Part shown: positions 30,386-37,962 of the stretch, one piece after another
Numbering within the stretch: position 1 is the first letter of the stretch
How the letters are laid out: each line of letters starts with the position of its first letter
NCBI GenBank assembly: GCA_050740255.1
Contig: JBOICV010000026.1
Span: forward strand, 1-41,687
DNA length: 41,687 nucleotides
Direction of reading: 5' to 3'
Source of the DNA: JBOICV01 sp050740255
Lineage (GTDB): Bacteria; Pseudomonadota; Gammaproteobacteria; Nevskiales; JBOICV01
Position numbers and translations under genes: made by a program
The notes under the pieces: model-generated
Database searches by the model: none
Seen by the model: only the letters and a program-made list of their open reading frames with translations
What the model was told of the DNA's origin: nothing

Positions 30386-32398
30386 TCAGTCGGGAGCTTC
30401 CCAGCCGGGATCGAGCAACAGTATCCGTCCGCTCCAGCGGGTGCTGGCGCGCGCCGCGGGATGCTGCACCAGTTCGCTGCGCGGCAATAGCGCGGACAAC
30501 AGCGCCGCACCCGCATCAAATTCGCCGGCTAATCGCGGCAGCTGGAACAAGCCAAAGCTATCCTGCACGCGATAGCGCGCAATGCTGCCGACCCACAGCG
30601 GTCCGTCCTCGGTTCGGCTGCGGGCATCCCACAGGCGCAATACCCACTGGTCCCGGTCGTTGATGCCCAGGCTCATCGCCAGGGCCTGCGGCCAACCGGC
30701 ATGCACCTGCGGCAGCAGCGCCAGCTCGTCGAGTTGCGCTTCGTCGTTAAACCACTGCAGGCTTTGCTTGAATTGAAACTCGGTCTGGTCGCGCCAGCCG
30801 GCGGCGAGCAGTTGCGCCCGGATTTCCGCCAGCGGCGCCCGCCACTGCAGATTAAGCGGATAACGCCGGCTTTCGGCCAGATCGACGCGATAGGCCGGCA
30901 GGCGCGCATAGTCCTCGTCTTCCCAATCGTCCAGCGTAGTTACCGCAACGATGCGTGGTGGCAGATAAATCGCCCGCTCCGCCGCCAACTGATGCTGAAG
31001 CTGATAGCTCACGCTGAGCACGAATACCAGCAGCGCGACGGACATCAGCGGCAGCGTGCGCAGCGGCGTACGCAAATGCCGCCGGTAGCCGAGGGTCAGG
31101 CCGGCAACCCACAAGGCGCCGACCGCCAGCGCAAGCAGCGTGTCCGAAAACCACTGAGCGCCGATGTACAGACGAGCCAGGCCGATCAGGGTAATAACGC
31201 TGATAGCGCCCACGTAGTACAGCCAGCGCTTGGCGGCGCTTTTGCCGGTGGCGAGCAGGATGGCCAGGAAACCGTAGATGACGGTGCTGAATATCAGATG
31301 TCCGCCCGCGAGAGTCCGGTTCGCGGTGCCGTAGAACTCCACCGGCTCCGGCGTGGCGGCTATCAGGTCAAGACCGAAGGCCAGCAGCGCGCCGAAGGCG
31401 AGCGCCGCCGCCCAGTGCGCGGCGGGCAGGTGGTCGCGCCGCGCCAGCAGCACCAGCAACAAGGTAAGCGCCAGCGGCAGGTATACCTGCCACGCGCCAA
31501 GCTGTGCCAACACCAGCGCGAGCGTGTCGGACCAGGGCGAATGCAACTGCTGAAACAATTGATAAACGAAAACGTCAAGCGTCACCGGACCGGGCGGTTC
31601 GGCGCGCCACAGCAAGGCCGAGACCAGCCATGCCAGGGCAAACAGCAGCGTCCCGAGCAGCGCCAGCGCCGGTGTTTCCGGTAACGCTGGGTCCACCAGG
31701 TTCGGCCCCAGCAAACCCAGGCGCCGGTGGTGCTGGCTCCAGTCCAGCAGCCGGTAGGTCAATCCTTCGGCGTGCCGCGAGAGGTAGAGAAACGCGCGCC
31801 GCCCGAGCCAGAGCAAGAGCCACAGCGCGCCGCCGACCACCAGCAGCAGGAGAAAGAGATTGGTGGCGATTTCGGAGGCCAGATTCATCGAGGCGCCGAA
31901 CAACATGCCGGGCAACATGTACAGCGCGACCCAGGGCAGCATCACCAGCGCGTCGATGATGAGAAAACTCAGCGGCGTCATGCCGGCCGCGCCCGCCACC
32001 GTCGGCATCACCGGGCGCAGCGCGCCAATCATGCGGCCCATCACGATGCTTTTGCCGCCGTGGCGCTGAAAAAAAGCCTCGCCGCGCTGAATCAGGCCCA
32101 TGTATTTCTGCAGGAAACGCAATTGCTTCAAGTCGTCGCGCAGCCAGCGTCCGAGCCAATAGCTCAGGTTGTCGCCGAGCGCCGAGCCGACGACGGCCGC
32201 GGTGAGGGTGGCGGTGAAGTCCATGCCGCCGGCCGCAACTAGTGCGCCGAAGCCGAACAATAAAAACGCGCCGGGCACGACGAGTCCCAGCAGAAAAATG
32301 GACTCGGTGAAAGCGATCACGAATACCAGCGCGATCGCCCAGCCCGGATGGGCGCTCACCCAGCCCAGCAACTCCTGCACCCAGGCGCCGTCAAACAT
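30386..32398 (-). CDS. DedA-PAP2-LssY_C fusion membrane protein with degenerate PAP2 site
   Basis: A 670-aa inner-membrane fusion. Residues about 1-200 form a DedA (SNARE-associated) domain with TESIFLLGLVVPGAFLLFGF, LGDNLSYWLGRW and GRMIGALRPVMPTVAGAAGM (R122, R128, P132), as in undecaprenyl-phosphate or lipid flippases. Residues about 240-440 are a PAP2-phosphatase-like six-helix bundle, and 470-670 an LssY C-terminal domain (DDWEDEDYARLPAYRVDLAE...). The PAP2 motifs are altered: the PSGH position reads AGGH (His367), the third motif reads ARLYIGAQWFSD, with Gln415 where the nucleophilic His should be, and the first K..RP motif is not recognisable. It starts 3 bases after hemL. Likely a lipid-linked transporter or binder rather than an active phosphatase (inference). 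Confidence 0.85.
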   Translation of the reverse strand: MFDGAWVQELLGWVSAHPGWAIALVFVIAFTESIFLLGLVVPGAFLLFGFGALVAAGGMDFTATLTAAVVGSALGDNLSYWLGRWLRDDLKQLRFLQKYMGLIQRGEAFFQRHGGKSIVMGRMIGALRPVMPTVAGAAGMTPLSFLIIDALVMLPWVALYMLPGMLFGASMNLASEIATNLFLLLLVVGGALWLLLWLGRRAFLYLSRHAEGLTYRLLDWSQHHRRLGLLGPNLVDPALPETPALALLGTLLFALAWLVSALLWRAEPPGPVTLDVFVYQLFQQLHSPWSDTLALVLAQLGAWQVYLPLALTLLLVLLARRDHLPAAHWAAALAFGALLAFGLDLIAATPEPVEFYGTANRTLAGGHLIFSTVIYGFLAILLATGKSAAKRWLYYVGAISVITLIGLARLYIGAQWFSDTLLALAVGALWVAGLTLGYRRHLRTPLRTLPLMSVALLVFVLSVSYQLQHQLAAERAIYLPPRIVAVTTLDDWEDEDYARLPAYRVDLAESRRYPLNLQWRAPLAEIRAQLLAAGWRDQTEFQFKQSLQWFNDEAQLDELALLPQVHAGWPQALAMSLGINDRDQWVLRLWDARSRTEDGPLWVGSIARYRVQDSFGLFQLPRLAGEFDAGAALLSALLPRSELVQHPAARASTRWSGRILLLDPGWEAPD

Positions 32399-32401
32399 GC
32401 G

Positions 32402-33685
32402 TTAGGCGATCTCCGCAAAACTCTGGCGCGCGGCGGCCAGCGTTGCAGCCAATTCGGTGTCGCCATGCGCGCCGGAGACAAAGCCGGCTTCGAAGGCCGA
32501 TGGCGCGAGGTAGACGCCGCGCTTCAGCATGGCGTGAAAGAAACGCTTGAAGCGTTCCGCGTCACTGGCGGTGGTCTCCGCATAGCTGCGTACCGCGTCC
32601 AGTGCCGTGAAGAAAATTCCGAACATGCCGCCGCAATGCGCCGTCGCCAGCGCTACCCCCTGTTCCTGCGCCGCGCGCTTCAGCCCCGTGGTAAGCGCCG
32701 CCGAATATTGTTCGAGTCGCTGGTAAAAGCCGGGTGCTGCAATCAACTCCAGCGTTTTCAAGCCGGCCGCCATCGCCACCGGATTGCCGGACAAAGTCCC
32801 CGCCTGATACACCGGACCGACCGGCGCCAGTCTTTGCATGACCTCGCGCCGGCCGCCGAAGGCGCCCACCGGCATGCCGCCGCCGATGACTTTGCCCAGC
32901 GTGATCAAATCGGGCGTGACGCCAAAACGCGCAGTGGCGCCGCCGAGCGCGACGCGAAAGCCGGTCATGACCTCGTCGAAGATCAGCAGCGCGCCGTGAC
33001 GCGTGCAGAAATCGCGCAGGCCCTCCAGGAAACCAGGCACCGGCAGAATGCAATTCATATTGCCTGCCACCGGCTCGACAATCACCGCGGCGATTTGCGC
33101 GCCGTGCTGGCGAAAGGCGGTTTCAACGCTGGGCAGGCTGTTGTAGTCGAGCGTCAAGGTATGCCGCGCGAAATCGGCGGGCACGCCGGCAGAAGTCGGC
33201 ACGCCGAGCGTGAGCGCGCCGGAGCCGGCTTTGACCAGCAAGCCGTCGGCATGGCCGTGATAGCAGCCCTCAAATTTGACGATCAGGTCGCGGCCGGTCG
33301 CGCCGCGCGCGAGACGGATCGCGCTCATCGTCGCCTCCGTGCCGGAGCTGACCATGCGCACCTGCTCGAGCGCCGGCATCAGCGCGCACAGGCGCTCGGC
33401 CATCTGCACCTCGAGCTCACAGGGTGCGCCAAAGGACAGCCCCTCCGCGGCGGCGGCCTGCACCGCCTGAATTACCGCCGGATGCGCGTGGCCAAGAACG
33501 GCCGGACCCCAGGAGCCGACGTAATCAATCAACTTGTTGCCGTCGGCGTCGTATAGATAAGCGCCTTCGGCGCGCGCGATGAAGCGCGGTGTGCCACCCA
33601 CCGCGCGGAAGGCGCGGACGGGCGAGTTCACTCCACCGGGAATACTGCGCTGGGCACGCTCAAACAAAGTTTCGGAGCGGGTCAT
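32402..33685 (-). CDS. hemL: Glutamate-1-semialdehyde 2,1-aminomutase
   Basis: PLP/PMP enzyme producing 5-aminolevulinate from glutamate-1-semialdehyde in the C5 heme pathway. The 427-aa protein has SIPGGVNSPVRAFRAVGGTP, NKLIDYVGSWGPAVLGHAHP, VSSGTEATMSAIRLARGATG, FDEVMTGFRVALGGA and the PLP lysine in TLGKVIGGGMPVGAFGG. Length and motifs are normal. The start overlaps the thiE end (ATGA). It supplies precursor for the heme used by the oxidase encoded elsewhere in the window, though no direct regulatory link is visible. Confidence 0.98.
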   Translation of the reverse strand: MTRSETLFERAQRSIPGGVNSPVRAFRAVGGTPRFIARAEGAYLYDADGNKLIDYVGSWGPAVLGHAHPAVIQAVQAAAAEGLSFGAPCELEVQMAERLCALMPALEQVRMVSSGTEATMSAIRLARGATGRDLIVKFEGCYHGHADGLLVKAGSGALTLGVPTSAGVPADFARHTLTLDYNSLPSVETAFRQHGAQIAAVIVEPVAGNMNCILPVPGFLEGLRDFCTRHGALLIFDEVMTGFRVALGGATARFGVTPDLITLGKVIGGGMPVGAFGGRREVMQRLAPVGPVYQAGTLSGNPVAMAAGLKTLELIAAPGFYQRLEQYSAALTTGLKRAAQEQGVALATAHCGGMFGIFFTALDAVRSYAETTASDAERFKRFFHAMLKRGVYLAPSAFEAGFVSGAHGDTELAATLAAARQSFAEIA

Positions 33686-34323
33686 GCACTGCGCTGCTGA
33701 AAAAGTGCCGCTATTGTACGCGCCGCCTGCGTAATATCCGCAGCGCCGAATACGCCGCTGATCACCGCCAGATAATCCGCGCCGGCTGCGATGAGCGGCT
33801 GGGCATTAACGGCGGCAATGCCGCCGATTGCGCTGAGCCGCTGGGGTGGATAAGCAGCACGCGCTTGCCGCAGCAGCGAGGTTTCCGCGCGCAGCGCCTG
33901 CGGCTTGGTTGGCGAAGGGTAAAAAGCGCCGAAGGCGAGATAGTCCACACTCGCTGCTGCCGCTGCCCTGGGCAGAGCGTTGTAGCAGCTCAGGCCGATG
34001 ATCGCCTGTGGTCCTAAGGCGCTGCGGGCGGCAGACGGCGTCACGTCGGCGTGGCCGAGATGTACGCCATCAGCGCCAAGTTCACCGCACAAGGCAACGT
34101 CGTCGTTGATGATCAGGGGCACAGCGTGATCGCGGCAGAGTTTCAGTAATTCGTGGGCTTCGTGGTAGCGGCGGCTGTGCTCGGTGGTTTTGTCGCGGTA
34201 TTGAAGCAGCGCTGCGCCACCTTCAAGGGCCGCAGCCACTGCAGCGAGTAGCGCCGCACCCTGACGCCCGTCGGTAATGGCGTACAGCCCCTGCTTGGGC
34301 AAGCGCCCCGAACCTGGCGTCAT
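33682..34323 (-). CDS. thiE: Thiamine phosphate synthase
   Basis: Condenses HMP-diphosphate with carboxythiazole phosphate to thiamine phosphate. The 213-aa TIM-barrel protein has GLYAITDGRQGAALLAAVAA, LLQYRDKTTEHSRRYHEAHE, LIINDDVALCGELGADGVHL GHAD, VDYLAFGAFYPSPTKP and SAIGGIAAVNAQPLIAAGAD. Substrate-binding residues of the QYRDK and NDD motifs are present. Both ends overlap neighbours by four bases (thiD upstream, hemL downstream), a common gammaproteobacterial thiD-thiE-hemL order. Confidence 0.96.
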   Translation of the reverse strand: MTPGSGRLPKQGLYAITDGRQGAALLAAVAAALEGGAALLQYRDKTTEHSRRYHEAHELLKLCRDHAVPLIINDDVALCGELGADGVHLGHADVTPSAARSALGPQAIIGLSCYNALPRAAAAASVDYLAFGAFYPSPTKPQALRAETSLLRQARAAYPPQRLSAIGGIAAVNAQPLIAAGADYLAVISGVFGAADITQAARTIAALFQQRSA

Positions 34324-35090
34324 AGGCGTTTAGGAAACCACTGGCCGCGGCCGAGATGCCGCGCATCGCGCAGGCATTGCGCCACATACTGCTGTGCCGT
34401 CGCTGCCGCGGTCACGACGTTTTCGCCCAAGGCCAGGCGGGCCGCGAGCGCAGCCGCGAGAGTACAGCCGGAGCCGTGGTATTGATGCGGCAAGCGCGGC
34501 CAATCCCAATCGGTGACTGCGCCGCCGGGGCCGTATAAGCGGTTTTCGACTTTTGGCGTGGCTTCGTCGCCGCCCGTGATCAACACCTGCCTGGCGCCGG
34601 ACGCCAGCAAGGCCGCCGCGCAGTCGGCGAGAGCCTGCCGGCCGGTGAGGCGACGGGCCTCGTCCGCATTGGGAGTAAGCACGGTGCAGCGTGGCATAAG
34701 TTCGCGCTGCAAGGCTTCTATCAAGTTGTCAGTGGCCAGCTCGCCGCCGCCGCCGGCGCGCAGCACCGGATCCAGCACCACTGGTAATTGCGGATGTTCG
34801 CTCAGCAAATCCGCCAACACCCGCGCGTTGTCAGCGTCGCCGATCAAGCCGATCTTGATCGCCATGGGTTGCAAATCCGCGAACAAGAGTTCCGCCTGGG
34901 CGCGAATCAAGTCCGGTGCCGTGGCATAGACCTGCTGAACATCGCGGCTGTCCTGCACCGTCAGCGCGGTGACCACCGTTGCCGCATGCGCGCCTTGCGC
35001 CGCGATGGCCTCGATATCGGCCTGCACGCCGGCGCCGCCGCTCGGATCATGGCCGGAAAAACACAACACCACCGGCGTGCGTTTGGCCAT
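34320..35090 (-). CDS. thiD: Hydroxymethylpyrimidine/phosphomethylpyrimidine kinase
   Basis: Phosphorylates HMP and HMP-phosphate for thiamine synthesis. The 256-aa protein has VLCFSGHDPSGGAGVQADIE at the N-terminus, ATVVTALTVQDSRDV, IKIGLIGD, VVLDPVLRAGGG, LTPNADEARRLTG and the anion-hole HGSGCTLAAALAA with the catalytic cysteine. ATG 35090 is chosen because conserved sequence starts there; an upstream extension in the same frame covers the promoter. No Shine-Dalgarno is evident. First gene of the minus-strand operon running to rpoH; no TPP riboswitch was found in front of it. Confidence 0.96.
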   Translation of the reverse strand: MAKRTPVVLCFSGHDPSGGAGVQADIEAIAAQGAHAATVVTALTVQDSRDVQQVYATAPDLIRAQAELLFADLQPMAIKIGLIGDADNARVLADLLSEHPQLPVVLDPVLRAGGGGELATDNLIEALQRELMPRCTVLTPNADEARRLTGRQALADCAAALLASGARQVLITGGDEATPKVENRLYGPGGAVTDWDWPRLPHQYHGSGCTLAAALAARLALGENVVTAAATAQQYVAQCLRDARHLGRGQWFPKRL

Positions 35091-35129
35091 GAAAAAAGCG
35101 CGGGAAAGGGTAAAAAAATGGAGGGCGCG

Positions 35130-35138
35130 AGTATAGCA
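35130..35138 (-). promoter_or_regulatory. thiD extended -10 promoter
   Basis: On the minus strand TGCTATACT fits the extended -10 consensus (TGnTATAAT) and would start transcription about 33 bases before the thiD ATG. No good -35 is seen at the right distance, which is usual for extended -10 promoters. An 11-bp inverted repeat lies immediately upstream and would overlap polymerase. Confidence 0.6.
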
Positions 35139-35142
35139 TCGG

Positions 35143-35175
35143 GCCGCAAAGCCCCGTCCTGATTGGCTTTGCGGC
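35143..35175. promoter_or_regulatory. Perfect 11-bp dyad upstream of the thiD -10
   Basis: GCCGCAAAGCC (35143-35153) and GGCTTTGCGGC (35165-35175) are perfect inverted arms with an 11-base centre. No U-tract follows on either strand, so a terminator is unlikely. Its place, directly upstream of the thiD -10 where a -35 would lie, suggests an operator; the arms are one helical turn-scale spacing apart. The cognate regulator is unknown. Confidence 0.5.
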
Positions 35176-35397
35176 ACGGCAGGAACTGAACGCATAATTA
35201 AACGATCGCTCTTGTTGTTATGCACAATGCCGAAAAATGGTGTGCCGCAGCATTTTGACCCGCTACTTCGTTCCGCAGTACTCACCGCCGCTGTTATACA
35301 AGACCATGTTTTATTTGGGTTAATTCATAGTGGTTAGAAAATGTCCGCAGCGCAGAAATGCTGTATTGATGGGCGTTTCCGGGCGACGACAGCGTAA
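35176..35397. other. Non-coding stretch between thiD and the O-methyltransferase
   Basis: The 506 bases from 35091 to 35596 contain no frame with family-like sequence on either strand. This section is noticeably richer in A and T than its surroundings, for example around 35191-35240 and 35300-35340. I see no rRNA, tRNA or recognisable small RNA, and no rubredoxin gene of the kind often found near here in related genomes. A small RNA cannot be excluded. Confidence 0.5.
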
Positions 35398-35431
35398 TTG
35401 TCCACAATGTTATCCACAGGTTTTGTGGACA
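35398..35431. promoter_or_regulatory. Cluster of three DnaA-box-like 9-mers
   Basis: TTGTCCACA (35398-35406), a perfect consensus TTATCCACA (35410-35418), and a reverse-strand CTGTCCACA (35424-35432) lie within 35 bases. In addition TGTCCACAA (35399-35407) and TTGTGGACA (35423-35431) are a perfect 9-bp inverted repeat enclosing the consensus box. The cluster is in a non-coding, AT-richer region with no replication gene nearby. It may be a DnaA-binding control site rather than an origin. Confidence 0.55.
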
Positions 35432-35596
35432 GTCAGGCTTTCTGCTTTCACAACGGCAACTTACGCGTGTTTTATGAGAGCAAGCCTCATGTTTGGCCGC
35501 AGCCTTTTCCAGCGCTTGTTCAGCGCGGCCGCGCTGAGTTGAGCGCAAAGCGAAAACTGCGCATGCTTGCGCCTTCTTCAGCGATGCACCAGACGC

Positions 35597-36259
35597 ATGT
35601 CCACTAAAACCTTCGGCCTGCCCGACGCGGTCTACCAATACCTCTGCGCGGTTTCGCTGCGCGAGCCGCCGTTGCTGGCTCAACTGCGGGAGGAAACCGC
35701 GCGCGACCGCATGAGCCGCATGCAGATTGCGCCCGAACAAGGCCAGTTCATGCAATTACTGGTGAAGCTCGTCGGCGCACGCCGTTGCATTGAAGTCGGC
35801 GTCTATACCGGCTACTCCAGTCTCTGTACCGCAATGGCCCTGCCGGACGATGGCACGCTGCTGGCCTGCGACGTGAGCGATGAGTGGACGCGCATCGCAC
35901 GGCGTTACTGGGTCGCTGCCGGCGTCGCCAACAAAATCACGCTGAAGTTGGCGCCGGCGCTCGAGACGCTGGATGCCGAGCTCGCGACCGGGCAGGATGG
36001 ACGCTACGACTTCGCCTTCATTGACGCCGACAAAACCAATTACCTGAACTATTACGAGCGCTGCCTGCAACTGCTGCGCCCCGGCGGACTGATCGTGGTG
36101 GACAATGTGCTCTGGTCCGGCCGCGTGGCCGATGCTTCGGTGCAGGATGAGGACACGCGCGCGCTGCGCGCGTTCAACGCCAGGCTCACTGAAGACGCGC
36201 GCGTGGACTTAAGCCTGGTTCCAATTGCGGATGGGCTCACTCTCGCGCGCAAGCGGTAA
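35597..36259 (+). CDS. Class I SAM-dependent O-methyltransferase
   Basis: The 220-aa protein belongs to the caffeoyl-CoA/catechol O-methyltransferase-like family: LGLP-type N-terminus (MSTKTFGLPDAVYQYLCAVS), APEQGQFMQLLVKLVGARRC, SAM-binding IEVGVYTGYSSLCTAMALPD, metal-site FAFIDADKTNYLNYYE and GGLIVVDNVLWSGRVAD, and the late DLSLVPIADGLTLARK. The metal-binding Asp/Asp/Asn (FIDADK, VVDN) are present. ATG 35597 is preferred to TTG 35567 because conserved sequence starts there; neither has a clear Shine-Dalgarno. The natural acceptor is unknown. Confidence 0.93.
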   Translation: MSTKTFGLPDAVYQYLCAVSLREPPLLAQLREETARDRMSRMQIAPEQGQFMQLLVKLVGARRCIEVGVYTGYSSLCTAMALPDDGTLLACDVSDEWTRIARRYWVAAGVANKITLKLAPALETLDAELATGQDGRYDFAFIDADKTNYLNYYERCLQLLRPGGLIVVDNVLWSGRVADASVQDEDTRALRAFNARLTEDARVDLSLVPIADGLTLARKR

Positions 36260-36335
36260 GGCGCCGCCGCAAGTTTCGGATTGCGGCCATTTATCCGGGG
36301 GCTAAGCTGGCAGCAGTTCCAGAGGAATGCAGACC

Positions 36336-37226
36336 ATGCCCGAAGATTTCGCCCGCGCCGCTCAGGACTATGCCCGCATCGAGCAGGCGATACATTATCT
36401 GGAGCAGCATTATCGCCAACAACCCGCGCTGGCTGCAGTCGCCGCGCATGTCGGCCTGAGCGAGTTTCACTTTCAGCGCCTGTTCCAGCGCTGGGCTGGC
36501 ATCAGCCCCAAGCGCTTTATTCAGTTTCTGACCGCCGATCTGGCGGAAAGCCTGTTGCGCGAGCCGCGACCGCTGCTGGACGTGACGCTGGAATCCGGAT
36601 TGTCGAGCGTAAGCCGGCTGCACGGCCTGTTCGTGAACCTGCACGCGATGACGCCGGCCGAATGGCGCGATCGCGGCGCGGGTCTGGAGATTCGATACGG
36701 AGTTCATCCCAGCCCATTCGGTGATTGTCTCGTCGCGCTGACCGGTAAGGGCATTTGCGCGCTGCGCTTTATCAGCCCCGGCCGCGTCGAACAGGAAATC
36801 AGTCTGCTCACCAGCGAGTGGCGCGGCGCCCGTTTCGTGAGCGATATGCCGGCGAGCCGTACGGTGGTGCAGCGCATATTCGCGGCGCACAAAACCCAAG
36901 CCAAACCATTGGCGCTGGCGGTGCGTGGCACGAATTTCCAGATCAAGGTCTGGGAGGCGCTGTTGCGAGTACCGCCCGGCAGCACGACGAGCTACTCCCG
37001 CATTGCCCGGCACTTGGGCATGCCGAAGGCCGCACGCGCCGTCGGACGCGCGATCGGCAGCAATTCTGTGGCCTTGCTTATTCCCTGCCATCGCGTGATA
37101 CGCGAATCCGGCCCTATCGCCTGGCGCTTCGGCGGCTACCGCTGGGGCGAGACGCGCAAAAAAGCGCTGCTGGCCTGGGAGGCGGCGCAAGTCACCCCAG
37201 CGGAACCGCAGCGGGCGCTCGGGTAA
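36336..37226 (+). CDS. AraC HTH fused to O6-alkylguanine-DNA alkyltransferase (Ada-like)
   Basis: A 296-aa bifunctional protein. Residues about 10-110 form an AraC-type double HTH (VAAHVGLSEFHFQRLFQRWA GISP, then LDVTLESGLSSVSRLHGLFV), and residues about 130-280 the alkyltransferase with acceptor Cys251 in LIPCHRVIRESG plus the DNA-binding RAVGRAIGSN. It lacks the N-terminal zinc/phosphotriester-sensing domain of full-length Ada, so it probably repairs O6-methylguanine and may regulate its own gene. ATG 36336 is preferred, with GAGGA 9 bases upstream; the ATG three codons earlier abuts that sequence. Confidence 0.93.
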   Translation: MPEDFARAAQDYARIEQAIHYLEQHYRQQPALAAVAAHVGLSEFHFQRLFQRWAGISPKRFIQFLTADLAESLLREPRPLLDVTLESGLSSVSRLHGLFVNLHAMTPAEWRDRGAGLEIRYGVHPSPFGDCLVALTGKGICALRFISPGRVEQEISLLTSEWRGARFVSDMPASRTVVQRIFAAHKTQAKPLALAVRGTNFQIKVWEALLRVPPGSTTSYSRIARHLGMPKAARAVGRAIGSNSVALLIPCHRVIRESGPIAWRFGGYRWGETRKKALLAWEAAQVTPAEPQRALG

Positions 37227-37272
37227 AGTAGGCAGCCTCCATTCTCGCCGGCGCGCGGGCGCCGATCGCCGC

Positions 37273-37962
37273 ATGAGTCACACGGAGCTGGTCGCCAACG
37301 TCGGCTACTTTCTGATGTTGCTCGCCTTCCTGGCGCGCGACGTGCTGTGGCTGCGCCTGTTGTTGGTGTTCGGGCAGGGCAGCGTGGTGGTATACGCAGT
37401 CATGGTGGACGCGCTGCCGGTGGCTTACTGGAACGCCTTGTTCACGCTGATCAACGCGGGGCAACTGATGCTGGTCGTGCGTGAGCGGCGCGGCGTGAAG
37501 ATTCCGGCCGACCTGCTGGAGTTTTACGACCGCACCTTCGCGGCCTTCACCCCGAACGAATTCCTGCGGGTCTGGCGCAGCGGCACGGTGGAGGAAAAGC
37601 ACAATCTGCTGCTGATGCAGGAAGGTGAGACGCCGGGGCGCCTGTTATTCCTGATCGCGGGCGAGGTGTTGATCGAAAAACGCGGCCAATGTCTTGCGCG
37701 CCTCGGACGCGGCTGTTTTCTCGGCGAGATGAGCCTGCTTACCGGCGGCCGCGCCTCCGCCGACGCGCGCGCGCCGGGCATGATCAGTTACATCGCCTGG
37801 GATACGCGCCAGTTGCGCGAATGGCGTGAACGCCAGCCGGCGCTGTGGATCAAATTCCAGAGCGTGCTCGGCAAGGACTTGGTGGACAAGATCCGCAACG
37901 CCTCGGCCTCAGTCAGTCACGGCGCGTCCGGCAGTGACGTGGTTCCAAGCGAAACCACTTAG
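37273..37962 (+). CDS. Popeye-like membrane protein with cyclic-nucleotide-binding domain
   Basis: A 229-aa protein with two to three N-terminal transmembrane helices (VGYFLMLLAFLARDVLWLRL, LLVFGQGSVVVYAVMV, WNALFTLINAGQLMLVV), a short RERRG linker and a cNMP-binding-like beta roll (LLMQEGETPGRLLFLIAGEV, then LGRGCFLGEMSLLTGGRASA). This is the arrangement of bacterial Popeye-domain proteins, relatives of the animal cAMP-binding POPDC family. The phosphate-binding cassette reads GEMSLLTGGRASADAR, keeping the GE-x-SLLTG core; the Arg that usually contacts phosphate follows in GGRASA. Which nucleotide it binds is unknown. The 3' end overlaps the convergent FTR1 gene by 54 bases. Confidence 0.84.
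   Translation: MSHTELVANVGYFLMLLAFLARDVLWLRLLLVFGQGSVVVYAVMVDALPVAYWNALFTLINAGQLMLVVRERRGVKIPADLLEFYDRTFAAFTPNEFLRVWRSGTVEEKHNLLLMQEGETPGRLLFLIAGEVLIEKRGQCLARLGRGCFLGEMSLLTGGRASADARAPGMISYIAWDTRQLREWRERQPALWIKFQSVLGKDLVDKIRNASASVSHGASGSDVVPSETT

Noticed and set aside
35091..35300. TPP riboswitch in front of thiD
   Set aside because: No THI-box (CTGAGA ... ACC-type core) was found on the minus strand; only a promoter and dyad are visible.
35294..35755. Minus-strand 153-codon frame spanning the DnaA-box cluster and the O-methyltransferase start
   Set aside because: It has no family-like sequence, runs antisense through a conserved gene, and crosses regulatory-looking DNA.
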